The notes under the pieces were generated by a model. It was not told the origin of the DNA and made no database searches. It saw nothing but the letters and a program-made list of their open reading frames with translations. A stretch of 64,000 bases of DNA, taken from assembly GCA_947502885.1 (NCBI GenBank), contig CANNBP010000008.1, positions 62,001 to 126,000 on the forward strand, given 5' to 3'. This document shows, one piece after another, positions 25,109-34,651 of the stretch (within the stretch, counting starts at the first letter, position 1; the number at the start of each line of letters is the position of its first letter). A program made the translations under genes and the position numbers. Source of the DNA: an uncultured Aquimarina sp. (GTDB taxonomy: Bacteria; Bacteroidota; Bacteroidia; Flavobacteriales; Flavobacteriaceae).

Positions 25109-26443
25109 TTATTTAAAAATAGCCCGGTAGATATCATTCCCGTTTGCAAATAGAAGAAGAGACACTAGAATGACAAAACCAACTAATTGAGCGTATTCCA
25201 TAAATTTATCATTAGGTTTTCTGCCTGCTATAATTTCATAAAGTAAAAACATGACATGACCACCATCCAGAGCTGGTATTGGTAAAATATTCATAAACGC
25301 TAAAACAATAGAAATAAAAGCTGTAATACTCCAGAAAGATCTCCAGTTCCATTTTTCTGGGAACAAGCTTCCGATTGCACCAAAACCACCAACTTGCCCA
25401 GCTCCTTTTTTGGTAAACAAAAATGGTAATTGAGCAATATAATCTTTAAGAGTCCAGTAACCTAGTTCAAAACCTTTAGATACACTCTCTGAAAACCCAT
25501 AATCTGCATGTTGTATTTTTATAGGGTTTTTATCAGTAGAAATCATGCGAACTCCAACTTTTTTATCTTCATCCAGTACTAGGTCTATTTCGTTTATAGC
25601 ACCATCTCTTTCATACTTTATCGTAGCTACACTATCATTTTTTCGATGATTGTTAAGTGCGTAACCAAAATCTGTTTGATATTGTATTGGGTAGCCGCCT
25701 ATTTCAATGATTTTATCAGTTTTCTTAAAACCGGCTTTGTCTGCAGCCCCACCTTCTGTTATAGAGTCTAATTTAAAAGGGTATCTATACGTCATGGCCA
25801 TCATTTGACCTGATTGAAATATTTTGCTACCTAGATCTTCAGGTAAATTTATAGTCTCTTTGTTGCTATTAGTATGTTCTACCGTTATTGTTTTTACATC
25901 TCTCATCAAAAGATGTTTTCCTATTTCGGTGGCATCAAACATAGGCTTACCATTTACTGTAATAATTTTATCACCTTGCTGTAATCCATATTCTTCTAGA
26001 GTTTTACTTACTCCAAAACCATATTTAACGTCTTCTGCTTTTACATAATCTTCACCCCAAGTAAACACTATTGCGATATAAATTAAAAAACCTAGAATAA
26101 TATTTACGGTTACTCCACCTAACATTATGATTAATCGCTGCCAAGCTGGTTTTGATCTAAACTCCCATGGTTGAGGTGGTCCAGCCATTTGTTCTTTATC
26201 CATGCTTTCATCTATCATACCAGATATTTTAACATATCCACCTAGTGGTAACCAACCAATACCATATACGGTTTCACCTATTTTTTTCTTAAACAAAGAA
26301 AATTTTACATCAAAAAATAGATAAAATTTTTCTACTCTGGTTTTAAATAATTTTGCAGGAATAAAATGCCCTAATTCATGTAAAACAATTAATAATGATA
26401 GGCTTAATAGTAACTGAATAGCTTTTATAAAGAATGGACTCAT
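25109..26443 (-). CDS. rseP: RIP metalloprotease (site-2 protease)
   Basis: The 444-aa inner-membrane protease cuts transmembrane anti-sigma factors and signal peptide remnants. The zinc motif HELGH is at residues 22-26 in the first helix. A second conserved motif near the C-terminus, NILPIPALDGGH, gives the third zinc ligand. Two PDZ-like parts lie between them (GLQQGDKIITVNGKPMFD and ADKAGFKKTDKIIEIGGYP). Length and membrane layout are normal for the family. It appears to be a single gene, followed by the palindrome at 25038-25099 and divergent from the SCO gene. Confidence 0.94.
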   Translation of the reverse strand: MSPFFIKAIQLLLSLSLLIVLHELGHFIPAKLFKTRVEKFYLFFDVKFSLFKKKIGETVYGIGWLPLGGYVKISGMIDESMDKEQMAGPPQPWEFRSKPAWQRLIIMLGGVTVNIILGFLIYIAIVFTWGEDYVKAEDVKYGFGVSKTLEEYGLQQGDKIITVNGKPMFDATEIGKHLLMRDVKTITVEHTNSNKETINLPEDLGSKIFQSGQMMAMTYRYPFKLDSITEGGAADKAGFKKTDKIIEIGGYPIQYQTDFGYALNNHRKNDSVATIKYERDGAINEIDLVLDEDKKVGVRMISTDKNPIKIQHADYGFSESVSKGFELGYWTLKDYIAQLPFLFTKKGAGQVGGFGAIGSLFPEKWNWRSFWSITAFISIVLAFMNILPIPALDGGHVMFLLYEIIAGRKPNDKFMEYAQLVGFVILVSLLLFANGNDIYRAIFK

Positions 26444-26598
26444 ATGTCGTTTTTCAAATTTAAATCACGCAAAAGTAACCTTTTAAGAGAGCATTTAAAA
26501 AAAATCTGTCGAGCAGTTGTATATATTTAGTATTTTTTTGACAAAAACATCATTTTTATAAGATATAATCCTTGTAATTTTGTGTTCGTAATAACAAA

Positions 26599-27273
26599 AT
26601 GATGCTTCAATTTTTTTCTAAGTATAAGTTTTTTGCGGTTGTACTTTTTGTGCTTTCTGCAATTATTATTTCTATAATATATTCTATTCTTAAACCTAAT
26701 AGAGTATTACCTGTTTACGAACCCAATATGGTACATACAGAATTGGTAGATTCTACAGTACAATATGTTCGGAAATATCATAAAATAGATGATTTTAGTT
26801 TAATCAATCAAAATGGTAAAGAAGTAACACAAAAACATTATGAGGATAAAATCTATGTAGCTGATTTTTTCTTTACAACATGCCAAACAATTTGTCCAAT
26901 TATGACTGGACATATGAAAGAGATCCAAGATCGTTTAAAGAATGATAACGAGGTATTGCTACTCTCACATTCAGTTACACCGCAAATTGACAGTGTAGCG
27001 AGGTTAAAAGAATATGCAATTAGCAAAGGAGTTGATGATAATAAATGGAATTTAGTTACGGGAGATAAAAAACAAATTTATGATTTAGCGAGAAAATCTT
27101 ACCTTGCTGCTAAGTCAGATGGTGACGGTGGGCGATATGATATGGTGCACACAGAGAATTTTGTGCTTATAGATAAAAAGAAACGAATTAGAGGATTTTA
27201 TGATGGTACAAATCCAGAAGATGTAGATCGGCTAATTGACGATATTGCCCTTTTGAAGGAGGAGAATAAGTAA
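26599..27273 (+). CDS. SCO1/SenC family copper-binding protein
   Basis: The 224-aa protein has an N-terminal membrane anchor (residues about 9-29) and a thioredoxin-fold domain. The copper motif is TTCQTICPIM (CxxxC), and the distant His is in MVHTENFVLID. Proteins of this family deliver copper or reduce thiols during cytochrome c oxidase assembly. TAATTTTG at 26575-26582 is a good -7 box just before the ATG. It is divergent from rseP. There is no oxidase gene nearby. Confidence 0.9.
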   Translation: MMLQFFSKYKFFAVVLFVLSAIIISIIYSILKPNRVLPVYEPNMVHTELVDSTVQYVRKYHKIDDFSLINQNGKEVTQKHYEDKIYVADFFFTTCQTICPIMTGHMKEIQDRLKNDNEVLLLSHSVTPQIDSVARLKEYAISKGVDDNKWNLVTGDKKQIYDLARKSYLAAKSDGDGGRYDMVHTENFVLIDKKKRIRGFYDGTNPEDVDRLIDDIALLKEENK

Positions 27274-27346
27274 AAACCTTATCATACTTAAGGTATTATT
27301 CTTTTTATTTTAAGACTTTAGAGTTTTTCAATAGGGTTTTTTATAC

Positions 27347-27354
27347 TACTTTTG
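27347..27354 (+). promoter_or_regulatory. -7 promoter box of the feoAB unit
   Basis: TACTTTTG fits TAnnTTTG exactly and lies 29 bases before the feoA start. A T-rich stretch about 20 bases upstream may be the -33 element. No Fur box could be confirmed by eye. Confidence 0.5.
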
Positions 27355-27382
27355 TCTTGTTTAAAATTAATCTAAATAAGTA

Positions 27383-27610
27383 TTGAAGACTACAATTGCC
27401 ACTCTTAAACGAGGTCAACGGGCTTTAATTAAAGAAGTTGATCCAGGAAGTATACCTCTTAAATTACTAGAAATGGGGTGTTTACCTGGAAATGAAGTAG
27501 AGTTAGTACAAACAGCTCCCTTTGAGTGCCCAATGTACCTTAATATTAATGGAAGTCATCTTGCAATACGAAAAGAAGTTGCAGCCCAAATAGAGGTTCA
27601 GATTATTTAA
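27383..27610 (+). CDS. feoA: FeoA ferrous iron transport protein
   Basis: The 75-aa SH3-like protein has the family pattern: TLKRGQRALIKEV, then LLEMGCLPGNEVELV, and SHLAIRKEVAAQIEV at the end. FeoA helps the FeoB iron channel. The start is a TTG codon, because no in-frame ATG lies upstream after the promoter box. It ends 10 bases before feoB. Confidence 0.92.
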   Translation: MKTTIATLKRGQRALIKEVDPGSIPLKLLEMGCLPGNEVELVQTAPFECPMYLNINGSHLAIRKEVAAQIEVQII

Positions 27611-27620
27611 CAGCATTTTT

Positions 27621-29726
27621 ATGGGCAAGCAAATTAAAGTTTCACTTATAGGAAACCCAAACACCGGAAAAACATCTGTTTTTAATTTACTTACAGGGCT
27701 AAATCAGCAAGTAGGTAATTATCCAGGAATTACAGTAGAAAAAAAAGAAGGAGTATGTAAATTATCTAGAGGTGTAAAAGCACATATTCTTGATTTACCG
27801 GGTACGTATAGCCTCAATGCTTCGTCATTAGATGAGAATGTGGTTATCGAATTGTTACTTAATAAAAAAGATAAGGATTTTCCTGATGTCGCTGTGGTAG
27901 TAAGTGATGTAGAAAATTTAAAGCGAAACTTACTTCTGTTTACACAAATAAAGGATTTAGAGATTCCTACCATTTTGGTGATCAATATGGCTGATCGAAT
28001 GAAACGAAAAGGGATTTCGTTAGATATACCATTATTAGAAAAAGAACTAAATACAAAAATTGCCCTTGTTAGTGCTCGCAAAAAAGAAGGACTTGACGAA
28101 CTTAAAAAACTAATTGAATCTTATACATTACTACCTACAAAGCCATGTATCGATGCTTTGTCATTTGCTCCAGAGTATTTTGAGAGGCTTCAAAAAGCAT
28201 TCCCAGATCAATCTATATATAAACTTTGGTTAGCAATTACTCAAGATGTTAATTTTAGAAAATTAGACAAACAAGAGCCCATAATTACTCCGGATTTTAA
28301 AATTAAATCTGAAAGCGAACTTAAAAGATTACAACAAAAAGAAACCATTAAGCGATATCAATTTATTAATCACACGCTTAAAAAAGGACTTGCTGTAGAT
28401 ATAAAAGCGGCAACAGGCACAAGGGAAAGATTAGATAGAATTCTTACCCATAAAATCTGGGGGTATTTTATATTTTTTGCAATTCTCTTACTCATATTTC
28501 AAGCGATATATGATTGGTCATCGTATCCAATGGATTTAATTGATGAGGCTTTTGCTTGGTGTAGTGAAGTAACCAAAACTATACTACCCCCAGGACCTTT
28601 TGTAGATTTAATTACCGAAGGAATTATTCCTGGGTTAGGAGGAGTTGTGATTTTTATTCCGCAGATTGCATTTTTATTTCTGTTTATTTCTATACTCGAG
28701 GAGAGTGGTTATATGAGTCGCGTAGTTTTTCTTATGGATAGAGTAATGCGTAAATTTGGATTAAGCGGAAAAAGTGTAGTTCCTTTAGTATCAGGAACAG
28801 CATGTGCCATTCCAGCAGTAATGGCAACTCGAAATATCGAAAACTGGAAAGAAAGACTTATTACCATATTAGTAGTTCCTTTTACCACTTGTGCGGCACG
28901 ATTACCGGTATACCTTATTATTATCGCACTTGTTATTCCTGATGAAACAGTTGGTTGGATTTTTGGATATCAAAGTTTAACTCTAATGTTACTATATTTT
29001 TTAGGTTTTGGTACGGCTGTAGGATCGGCGTGGATTTTAAATAAAATACTTAAAATTAAAACCAAATCTTATTTTGTAGTAGAAATGCCTGGGTATAAGG
29101 TGCCTTTGTTTAAAAATGTATTAATTAATGTTATCGAAAAAACCAAGGCTTTTGTTTTTGGAGCAGGAAAAATCATTTTGGCAATTTCTATTATTCTATG
29201 GGTTTTAGCAAGTTTTGGCCCAACTGATGAATTTAATAATGCCGAAGAAATTGTTGCTCAACAATATGGTAACGATACATCGGTATCAGAAGAAGAATTA
29301 GATCAAAAAATAGCTTCGCATAAATTAGAATATTCTTTTATAGGCTATGCAGGAAAGGCAATAGAGCCAGTAGTTGCTCCGCTAGGATATGATTGGAAAA
29401 TCGGTATAGGAATTATTAGTTCTTTTGCGGCCAGAGAAGTTTTTGTAGGAACACTAGCTACAATATATAGTGTAGGCAGCGATGAAGAAGAAACAATTAA
29501 AAATAGAATGGCAGCAGAGATTAGTCCGGTTACAGGAGGTCCTTTGTTTAATTTGGCTAGCGGTATTTCTTTATTGCTATTCTACGCTTTCGCAATGCAG
29601 TGTATGAGTACATTGGCTATTGTAAAAAGGGAAACGAATAGTTGGAAATGGCCAACGGCACAGCTCGTTTTGATGAGCGTTTTTGCTTATGTTGTGGCCT
29701 TTATTGCATATCAAATCTTAAAATAG
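27621..29726 (+). CDS. feoB: FeoB ferrous iron transporter
   Basis: The 701-aa protein imports Fe2+. Its N-terminal GTPase has the G1 motif GNPNTGKTS (from residue 11), G3 DLPGTYS and G4 NMAD. The membrane part begins near residue 280 and has the two gate regions and the VPLVSGTACAIPAVMATR segment with the conserved Cys. Length is usual for Bacteroidota. It forms an operon with feoA and the small Cys-rich protein. Confidence 0.95.
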   Translation: MGKQIKVSLIGNPNTGKTSVFNLLTGLNQQVGNYPGITVEKKEGVCKLSRGVKAHILDLPGTYSLNASSLDENVVIELLLNKKDKDFPDVAVVVSDVENLKRNLLLFTQIKDLEIPTILVINMADRMKRKGISLDIPLLEKELNTKIALVSARKKEGLDELKKLIESYTLLPTKPCIDALSFAPEYFERLQKAFPDQSIYKLWLAITQDVNFRKLDKQEPIITPDFKIKSESELKRLQQKETIKRYQFINHTLKKGLAVDIKAATGTRERLDRILTHKIWGYFIFFAILLLIFQAIYDWSSYPMDLIDEAFAWCSEVTKTILPPGPFVDLITEGIIPGLGGVVIFIPQIAFLFLFISILEESGYMSRVVFLMDRVMRKFGLSGKSVVPLVSGTACAIPAVMATRNIENWKERLITILVVPFTTCAARLPVYLIIIALVIPDETVGWIFGYQSLTLMLLYFLGFGTAVGSAWILNKILKIKTKSYFVVEMPGYKVPLFKNVLINVIEKTKAFVFGAGKIILAISIILWVLASFGPTDEFNNAEEIVAQQYGNDTSVSEEELDQKIASHKLEYSFIGYAGKAIEPVVAPLGYDWKIGIGIISSFAAREVFVGTLATIYSVGSDEEETIKNRMAAEISPVTGGPLFNLASGISLLLFYAFAMQCMSTLAIVKRETNSWKWPTAQLVLMSVFAYVVAFIAYQILK

Positions 29727-29756
29727 TAAGATAAGTATTAGTATCTTTATATCTAT

Positions 29757-29909
29757 ATGAATATTGTTATCCAAAACATATTAGTTGTTTTTATTTTTGT
29801 TCTGGCCTTAGGATTTTTGATAAAAAAGTTCTTTTGGAAGCCATCCTTGTCTTCTGGTAAAAAAAATAAAACTAAATCTTGTGACAGTACAGGGTGCGGA
29901 TGCCATTAA
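29757..29909 (+). CDS. FeoB-associated Cys-rich membrane peptide
   Basis: This 50-aa ORF was found by direct translation. It has one membrane helix (residues about 4-23), then a Lys-rich segment, and ends with CDSTGCGCH. This is the plan of the FeoB-associated Cys-rich membrane proteins (FeoC-like position) in Bacteroidota. It lies 30 bases behind feoB. Its stop overlaps that of the convergent transporter gene by 4 bases. A role in iron handling is inferred from the family and its place. Confidence 0.8.
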   Translation: MNIVIQNILVVFIFVLALGFLIKKFFWKPSLSSGKKNKTKSCDSTGCGCH

Positions 29910-30832
29910 GAAGTAGACTTTTTAAACCAGCGTAACGGAGCACTGCTGATTAAATAAACTCCTGCAAAAATTAAAATACAGCATAAAAGTTTAGAAATAG
30001 TTATATCGCCTTCATACTGGCTGTTTATTACAAAATAAGATATTGCAGCAACAAGAAGCATGGCTACAGCTGGCTGTACATAAATATAGCTACTAGCAAC
30101 AGTTGGTTTAACGTATTGTAAAGCGAACATGTTAAGTAAGTATGCCAGAAAAGTAGGGCCTAGCACAACATAAAATAAAGAAGTCCAATTAGTGGTGGTA
30201 AAAAGGGTGAAATCGGTATGTATTAATTTTTCAATACAAAATGGAAATATATACAGAAAGCCAAAAGAAAAAGTCCAGACAATTACCGTTGTTGGCTTGT
30301 ATTTAGACATTAATGGTTTGACAAGTACAAGATAGAAAGCAAAAGATAATGCATTAATACATATAAAAATATTTCCTAATAAAGAACCTGTACCTAATCC
30401 AGAGTTTCCTAGGTAAATCAATAATACTGCTCCAGCACCTCCCAAAGTAACACCAAGAATTCGTTGAGAAGTAAAAGGTTCTTTAAGTAAAAAATAGCTA
30501 ATGATTACTGTAAAAATTGGCATAGCGGTAACAATAATAGCAGCATCTACAGGCGATGTTAAACTAAGCCCATTCATAGAAAAAAACTGATTAGTTGCTA
30601 CACCGAGAAGCCCACATAGCGCAAGACGTGCTATATCCTTTCGCTCAACCCGCTCTTTTATAAATAAATGAAGGATAAGAAATAAAATTCCGGCTCCACC
30701 AATTCTTAGAAATACAAGCGCAGAAGCCTCAATTTTTCCTGGCATCAATCCTTTGGCAACAAGGTAATTTGCTCCATAAATAATATTAACACTCAAAAGG
30801 GATAAATGAGCACTTAGTTTGTTAGAAGACAT
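29906..30832 (-). CDS. EamA/DMT-family transporter
   Basis: The 308-aa protein has ten predicted membrane helices in two EamA halves of five each. Typical parts are NIIYGANYLVAKG at the start and LGPTFLAYLLNMFALQYVKPTVASSY in the second half. Members export amino acids, metabolites or drugs; the substrate cannot be read from sequence. It is convergent with the feo operon. Confidence 0.87.
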   Translation of the reverse strand: MSSNKLSAHLSLLSVNIIYGANYLVAKGLMPGKIEASALVFLRIGGAGILFLILHLFIKERVERKDIARLALCGLLGVATNQFFSMNGLSLTSPVDAAIIVTAMPIFTVIISYFLLKEPFTSQRILGVTLGGAGAVLLIYLGNSGLGTGSLLGNIFICINALSFAFYLVLVKPLMSKYKPTTVIVWTFSFGFLYIFPFCIEKLIHTDFTLFTTTNWTSLFYVVLGPTFLAYLLNMFALQYVKPTVASSYIYVQPAVAMLLVAAISYFVINSQYEGDITISKLLCCILIFAGVYLISSAPLRWFKKSTS

Positions 30833-30911
30833 CTGACAAAGAAAAGAAAACTTTAGTTGGATTTAGCCCAAGAAGAGAATTAAGTTTATGTTAAAGGTTG
30901 TGATGAGTAGG

Positions 30912-31649
30912 TTATGCAAGACCACGCTCTTTTTTAATTTGATCATAAGCATTTTGTACTTCTCTAAATTTTGCTTCAGCACCTTTGATATGGATTTCAT
31001 CCATATGTTGTATTTTATCGGGATGATATTTTTTGGCCATAGTTCTAAATGCCCTTTTTACCTCGGCATCTGTAGCGGTTTTTTCAATTTCCAGAATTTT
31101 ATAAGCATGATCCCCTGTTTTAAAGAACATGGCTTTTATACTTTCAAAATCCTTAAATTGTATTTGAAGAAAACCTGCAATTTTTCTGATTTCTTCTGCT
31201 TCTGAGGTGCTTACAGATCCATCGGCATTTGCGATTCCGAACAAAAAGTGCAAAATCTGTAATCTAGCAGGATATCTGGTATGCCGATTAATATACATGC
31301 AAACACGTTGTGGAGAAACCTGTCGGTTTTTAATAATTTCATTAAAAGTTCTAAAGGTTGCATTAGCACGTTCTTTACCGTATGATTGTACAAAATACTG
31401 TCTTACATAGTCCAACTCAGTTTGATTGACCTTACCATCTGCCTTAATTACAATAGAAGATAATGAAAGCAAATTAAGCTCAAAATCTGCTGGAGTAACT
31501 TCAGGTTCTTGAGAAAACACAGTTTTAAAACCACCTTCACTTCTAGAATTTACTTGGCTATCAATAAGACTCCCTAAAATAAATCCTAAAATAGCTCCCG
31601 GAAACCTAAAAAAAGTATACCCTAATATGGCAATAAACCACTTAATCAT
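30912..31649 (-). CDS. TerB/DnaJ-domain (DjlA-like) protein
   Basis: The 245-aa protein has an N-terminal membrane segment (residues about 4-29), a TerB-like helical domain (about 55-170, with IVIKADGKVNQTELDYVR and IANADGSVSTSEAEEIRKIA), and a C-terminal J domain with HPD at 209-211 in AKKYHPDKIQ. The plan is that of DjlA, a membrane-bound DnaK co-chaperone. Confidence 0.88.
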   Translation of the reverse strand: MIKWFIAILGYTFFRFPGAILGFILGSLIDSQVNSRSEGGFKTVFSQEPEVTPADFELNLLSLSSIVIKADGKVNQTELDYVRQYFVQSYGKERANATFRTFNEIIKNRQVSPQRVCMYINRHTRYPARLQILHFLFGIANADGSVSTSEAEEIRKIAGFLQIQFKDFESIKAMFFKTGDHAYKILEIEKTATDAEVKRAFRTMAKKYHPDKIQHMDEIHIKGAEAKFREVQNAYDQIKKERGLA

Positions 31650-31798
31650 TCAAATCAATTTTTTTGGCTGTAAAGATAAACTAATTCTTAAAAGATAATT
31701 TCTGGTTTTACGTTATATTTAAAAAGCATGATTAATCCGGTAACCGTAGTTTAAGTAACTGTGTGTATAGAGTCTTTTTTGTAATAACCTTAAATTTT

Positions 31799-32167
31799 AT
31801 GATGATGAACAAAAAGCTTCTTTTTTTTATAGTTTTGATCATTAGTATTTCTTGTAATAGAGATGATGATAGTTCTAATAATACAAAACCAGTACATGGG
31901 CGTTATACCCATAAAATACCCGACTGTGTTGTAGGAGGTGACTCTATAATGAATTGTATAGAATTTGTTGATTTTATGAGTAATAATGAAGTGAGTGTAT
32001 TGATTGGTGGTGGTGATATTGTTTGGACAACATCATATGCACAAAATGGAAACAAAATTCAAATTGATAAAAAGAATGGATTTAGTTTTGAGGTTTCTTT
32101 TATGGTAGAAAATGAATCCAATCTTATACGAATTGAAGATAATGAGGTTTGGACAAAATCTCAATAA
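31799..32167 (+). CDS. Small lipoprotein of unknown function
   Basis: The product is about 122 aa from the first of three consecutive Met codons; an upstream GTG would add 12 residues and spoil the signal. The lipobox is IISISC, followed by an acidic stretch (NRDDDSSNN), which is usual for Bacteroidota surface lipoproteins. The rest is a small beta-rich domain with two Cys. It resembles lipocalin-like Bacteroidota lipoproteins only in general plan. It is a single gene. Confidence 0.65.
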   Translation: MMMNKKLLFFIVLIISISCNRDDDSSNNTKPVHGRYTHKIPDCVVGGDSIMNCIEFVDFMSNNEVSVLIGGGDIVWTTSYAQNGNKIQIDKKNGFSFEVSFMVENESNLIRIEDNEVWTKSQ

Positions 32168-32277
32168 ACGATATTGATTTTATGAAGTTTATGTAGCGGT
32201 AATCTTTGTGTCAAAGAAAAAAATAGTGTCTAAAAATTAGACGAGTTGTCAGTTATTCTTATGTGGTACATAATTTG

Positions 32278-32285
32278 TAACTTTG
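32278..32285 (+). promoter_or_regulatory. -7 promoter box of the bacilliredoxin gene
   Basis: TAACTTTG fits TAnnTTTG exactly and lies 33 bases before the ATG at 32318. Confidence 0.5.
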
Positions 32286-32317
32286 CATAAAATTGTAATA
32301 CGAAAAAATAAAAATAT

Positions 32318-32728
32318 ATGTATCCAGCAGAATTAGTAAAACCAATGCGAGAAGACTTAACTAATATTGGGTTTGAAGAATTGCATACAGTAGAGGCAGT
32401 AGATAATGCTATAGCAAAAGAAGGTACTACATTGGTAGTTGTAAACTCGGTTTGTGGTTGCGCTGCAGCCAATGCAAGACCAGGAGCTAAAGCTTCTTTA
32501 GAGAATGATAAAAAACCAGATAATTTGGTAACAGTTTTTGCAGGGGTAGATAGAGAAGCTACAGATAAAGCAAGAGGGTATATGGTTCCATTTCCTCCAT
32601 CTTCACCATCTATGGCTTTATTTAGAAACGGAGAGTTAGTTCATATGTTAGAGCGCCATCATATCGAAGGTAGGCCAGCAGAGATGATTGCAGAGAACTT
32701 AAGAGATGCTTACAACGAATATTGTTAA
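32318..32728 (+). CDS. BrxA/BrxB-family bacilliredoxin
   Basis: The 136-aa protein belongs to the YphP/YqiW family of thiol reductases. The active site is CGC at residues 46-48 in VNSVCGCAAANARPG, and the C-terminal half has the conserved MVPFPPSSPSMALFRNGELV. In Firmicutes these proteins remove bacillithiol from proteins. In this group the thiol partner is not established by sequence alone. It is followed by a strong terminator. Confidence 0.9.
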   Translation: MYPAELVKPMREDLTNIGFEELHTVEAVDNAIAKEGTTLVVVNSVCGCAAANARPGAKASLENDKKPDNLVTVFAGVDREATDKARGYMVPFPPSSPSMALFRNGELVHMLERHHIEGRPAEMIAENLRDAYNEYC

Positions 32729-32751
32729 TAAGCATAAGCTTAAAAGCAAAA

Positions 32752-32796
32752 ATGAAATTAAAACCGTTTGTTCTTGCAGACGGTTTTTAATTTCAT
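32752..32796 (+). terminator. Terminator of the bacilliredoxin gene
   Basis: The arms ATGAAATTAAAACCGTTTG and CAGACGGTTTTTAATTTCAT pair over about 19 bp with one bulge and a 6-base loop. It starts 24 bases after the stop codon. Confidence 0.75.
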
Positions 32797-32887
32797 AAAA
32801 ATTCTCTTTTAGTAAAGAGAAAAGCTATTAAGTAGATGATATAGGCAAACCACACAAGTTAAATTATTTAAATCTTTAAGAAAGAAA

Positions 32888-33628
32888 ATGGGGGCAATTA
32901 AAAAGATATTGAGTTATCCGCTTTCTATAATTTTTTATTTATGTTTTGGATTAACATTAGTGATTTTTCATCCACTACAGTGGTTGGGTAAAACGCTAGG
33001 AGGAGAATCGACACATAGAGGAGTTGTAAACATTATGAATCTATGTTTGTTACGATGTTTACATGTTCTTGGCTGCACTTTTAGTTTTAAGAATTCTTAT
33101 GACTTACCTTTGGGTAAACCTATAATATTAGTTTCGAACCATCAGAGTATGTTTGATATCCCCTTAATATCATGGTATTTACATAAATATAGACCCAAGT
33201 TTATTTCGAAGATAGAATTAGGAAAAGGTATACCAAGTATATCTTTTAATTTAAGAAATGGTGGGCATGCACTCATAGATAGAAAAAATCCAAAGCAATC
33301 TATTCCGACACTATCAAAATTTGCGAAGTTTATAACTAAGAATAATTTTTCTGGAGTTATTTTTCCTGAGGGAACAAGAAGTAGAGACGGAAAGCCTAAG
33401 GAATTTGCACCTACAGGATTAAAAATTTTGTTTAAATATGCACCAGATGCTTTGGTAGTACCTGTGACCATTAACAATAGTTGGAAACTATTAAGGTTTG
33501 GTAATTTTCCTATGGGAATAGGTGTTCATTTGACCTTAGAAGTACAAGAACCTCTGGTTATTGATAAAGAACCAGAAATATTACTAGAAAAAATAGAAGA
33601 AAGGATTACTTTAGCAATCAGAACTTAA
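32888..33628 (+). CDS. plsC: 1-acyl-glycerol-3-phosphate acyltransferase
   Basis: The 246-aa membrane-bound enzyme transfers an acyl chain to lysophosphatidic acid. The catalytic HX4D motif is NHQSMFD (His85, Asp90), and the glycerol-phosphate motif is FPEGTRS at residues 159-165. A hydrophobic N-terminus anchors it. It is 11 bases ahead of the desaturase gene, giving a lipid synthesis pair. Confidence 0.92.
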   Translation: MGAIKKILSYPLSIIFYLCFGLTLVIFHPLQWLGKTLGGESTHRGVVNIMNLCLLRCLHVLGCTFSFKNSYDLPLGKPIILVSNHQSMFDIPLISWYLHKYRPKFISKIELGKGIPSISFNLRNGGHALIDRKNPKQSIPTLSKFAKFITKNNFSGVIFPEGTRSRDGKPKEFAPTGLKILFKYAPDALVVPVTINNSWKLLRFGNFPMGIGVHLTLEVQEPLVIDKEPEILLEKIEERITLAIRT

Positions 33629-33639
33629 CACACAAGATA

Positions 33640-34638
33640 ATGGCATTGGATAATATACGATTAGAGGTAATGCAACTACTGGAAAAGAAAGTAGACTCTT
33701 ATATAGATAAATTTTTAATTCCCGTAGATAAAATTTGGCAACCTACCGATTTTTTGCCAGATTCTCAGAATGAAGATACATTCTTTGATGAAGTAAAAGA
33801 ATTGAGAGAGTTAGCCAAGGAGTTACCCTATGATTTTTGGGTGGTTTTGGTAGGTGATACTATTACAGAAGAAGCACTACCTACATATGAATCTTGGTTG
33901 ATGGATGTAGAAGGTATTGATCAACACAAAGATGGTGGAAATTCTTGGTCAAAATGGGTAAGGTATTGGAGTGGAGAAGAAAATCGTCATGGAGATGTGT
34001 TAAATAAGTATCTGTATCTATCTGGTAGAGTAAATATGATAGAAGTTGAAAGAACGACTCAGTATTTGATCAATGATGGTTTTGATATAGGAACCGATAG
34101 AGACCCTTATAAAAATTTCGTTTACACTAGTTTTCAGGAGTTAGCAACGTATATATCGCATAATAGGGTGGCCAAATTAGCAAAACAGTATTCTAACAAG
34201 TCATTGGCCAAAATGTGTAAAATAATTTCTGGAGATGAAATGCGACATCATAATGCTTATAGCGAATTTGTAAGTAGTATTTTTGAAGTAGACCCTAGTC
34301 AAATGATGATTGCATTTTATGAAATGCTAAAACATAAAATAGTAATGCCAGCTCATTTCTTAAGAGAATCTGGAGGAACTATCAGTAGTGCTTTTGAAGA
34401 TTTTTCTTGGTCGGCGCAACGAATCGGAGTATATACATCTCAGGATTATGTAGACATAATGCAAAGACTTATCGAAAGGTGGGAAATTGATAAAATAACA
34501 AGTCTTACCGAAGAGGCAGAACGTGCACGTGATTATATCATGAAATTACCTGCCAGAATGCAACGAATTAGTGAACGATTGGTTATTCCTGATGAGATTC
34601 ACGAATTTAAATGGGTACAACCTGCTTTGACAAAATAG
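33640..34638 (+). CDS. Acyl-ACP desaturase
   Basis: The 332-aa soluble di-iron enzyme matches stearoyl-ACP 9-desaturase. The two iron-binding motifs are EENRHGD (Glu113-His117 region) and GDEMRHHNAY. It introduces a double bond into acyl-ACP using oxygen and ferredoxin. It lies between plsC and the HD hydrolase gene with very short gaps, so all three are probably co-transcribed. Confidence 0.92.
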   Translation: MALDNIRLEVMQLLEKKVDSYIDKFLIPVDKIWQPTDFLPDSQNEDTFFDEVKELRELAKELPYDFWVVLVGDTITEEALPTYESWLMDVEGIDQHKDGGNSWSKWVRYWSGEENRHGDVLNKYLYLSGRVNMIEVERTTQYLINDGFDIGTDRDPYKNFVYTSFQELATYISHNRVAKLAKQYSNKSLAKMCKIISGDEMRHHNAYSEFVSSIFEVDPSQMMIAFYEMLKHKIVMPAHFLRESGGTISSAFEDFSWSAQRIGVYTSQDYVDIMQRLIERWEIDKITSLTEEAERARDYIMKLPARMQRISERLVIPDEIHEFKWVQPALTK

Positions 34639-34651
34639 ATTGAATAGGGAA

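Noticed and set aside
31763..31798. GTG start giving 12 more residues to the small lipoprotein
   Set aside because: The extra residues spoil the lipoprotein signal; the three ATG codons from 31799 fit the lipobox position.
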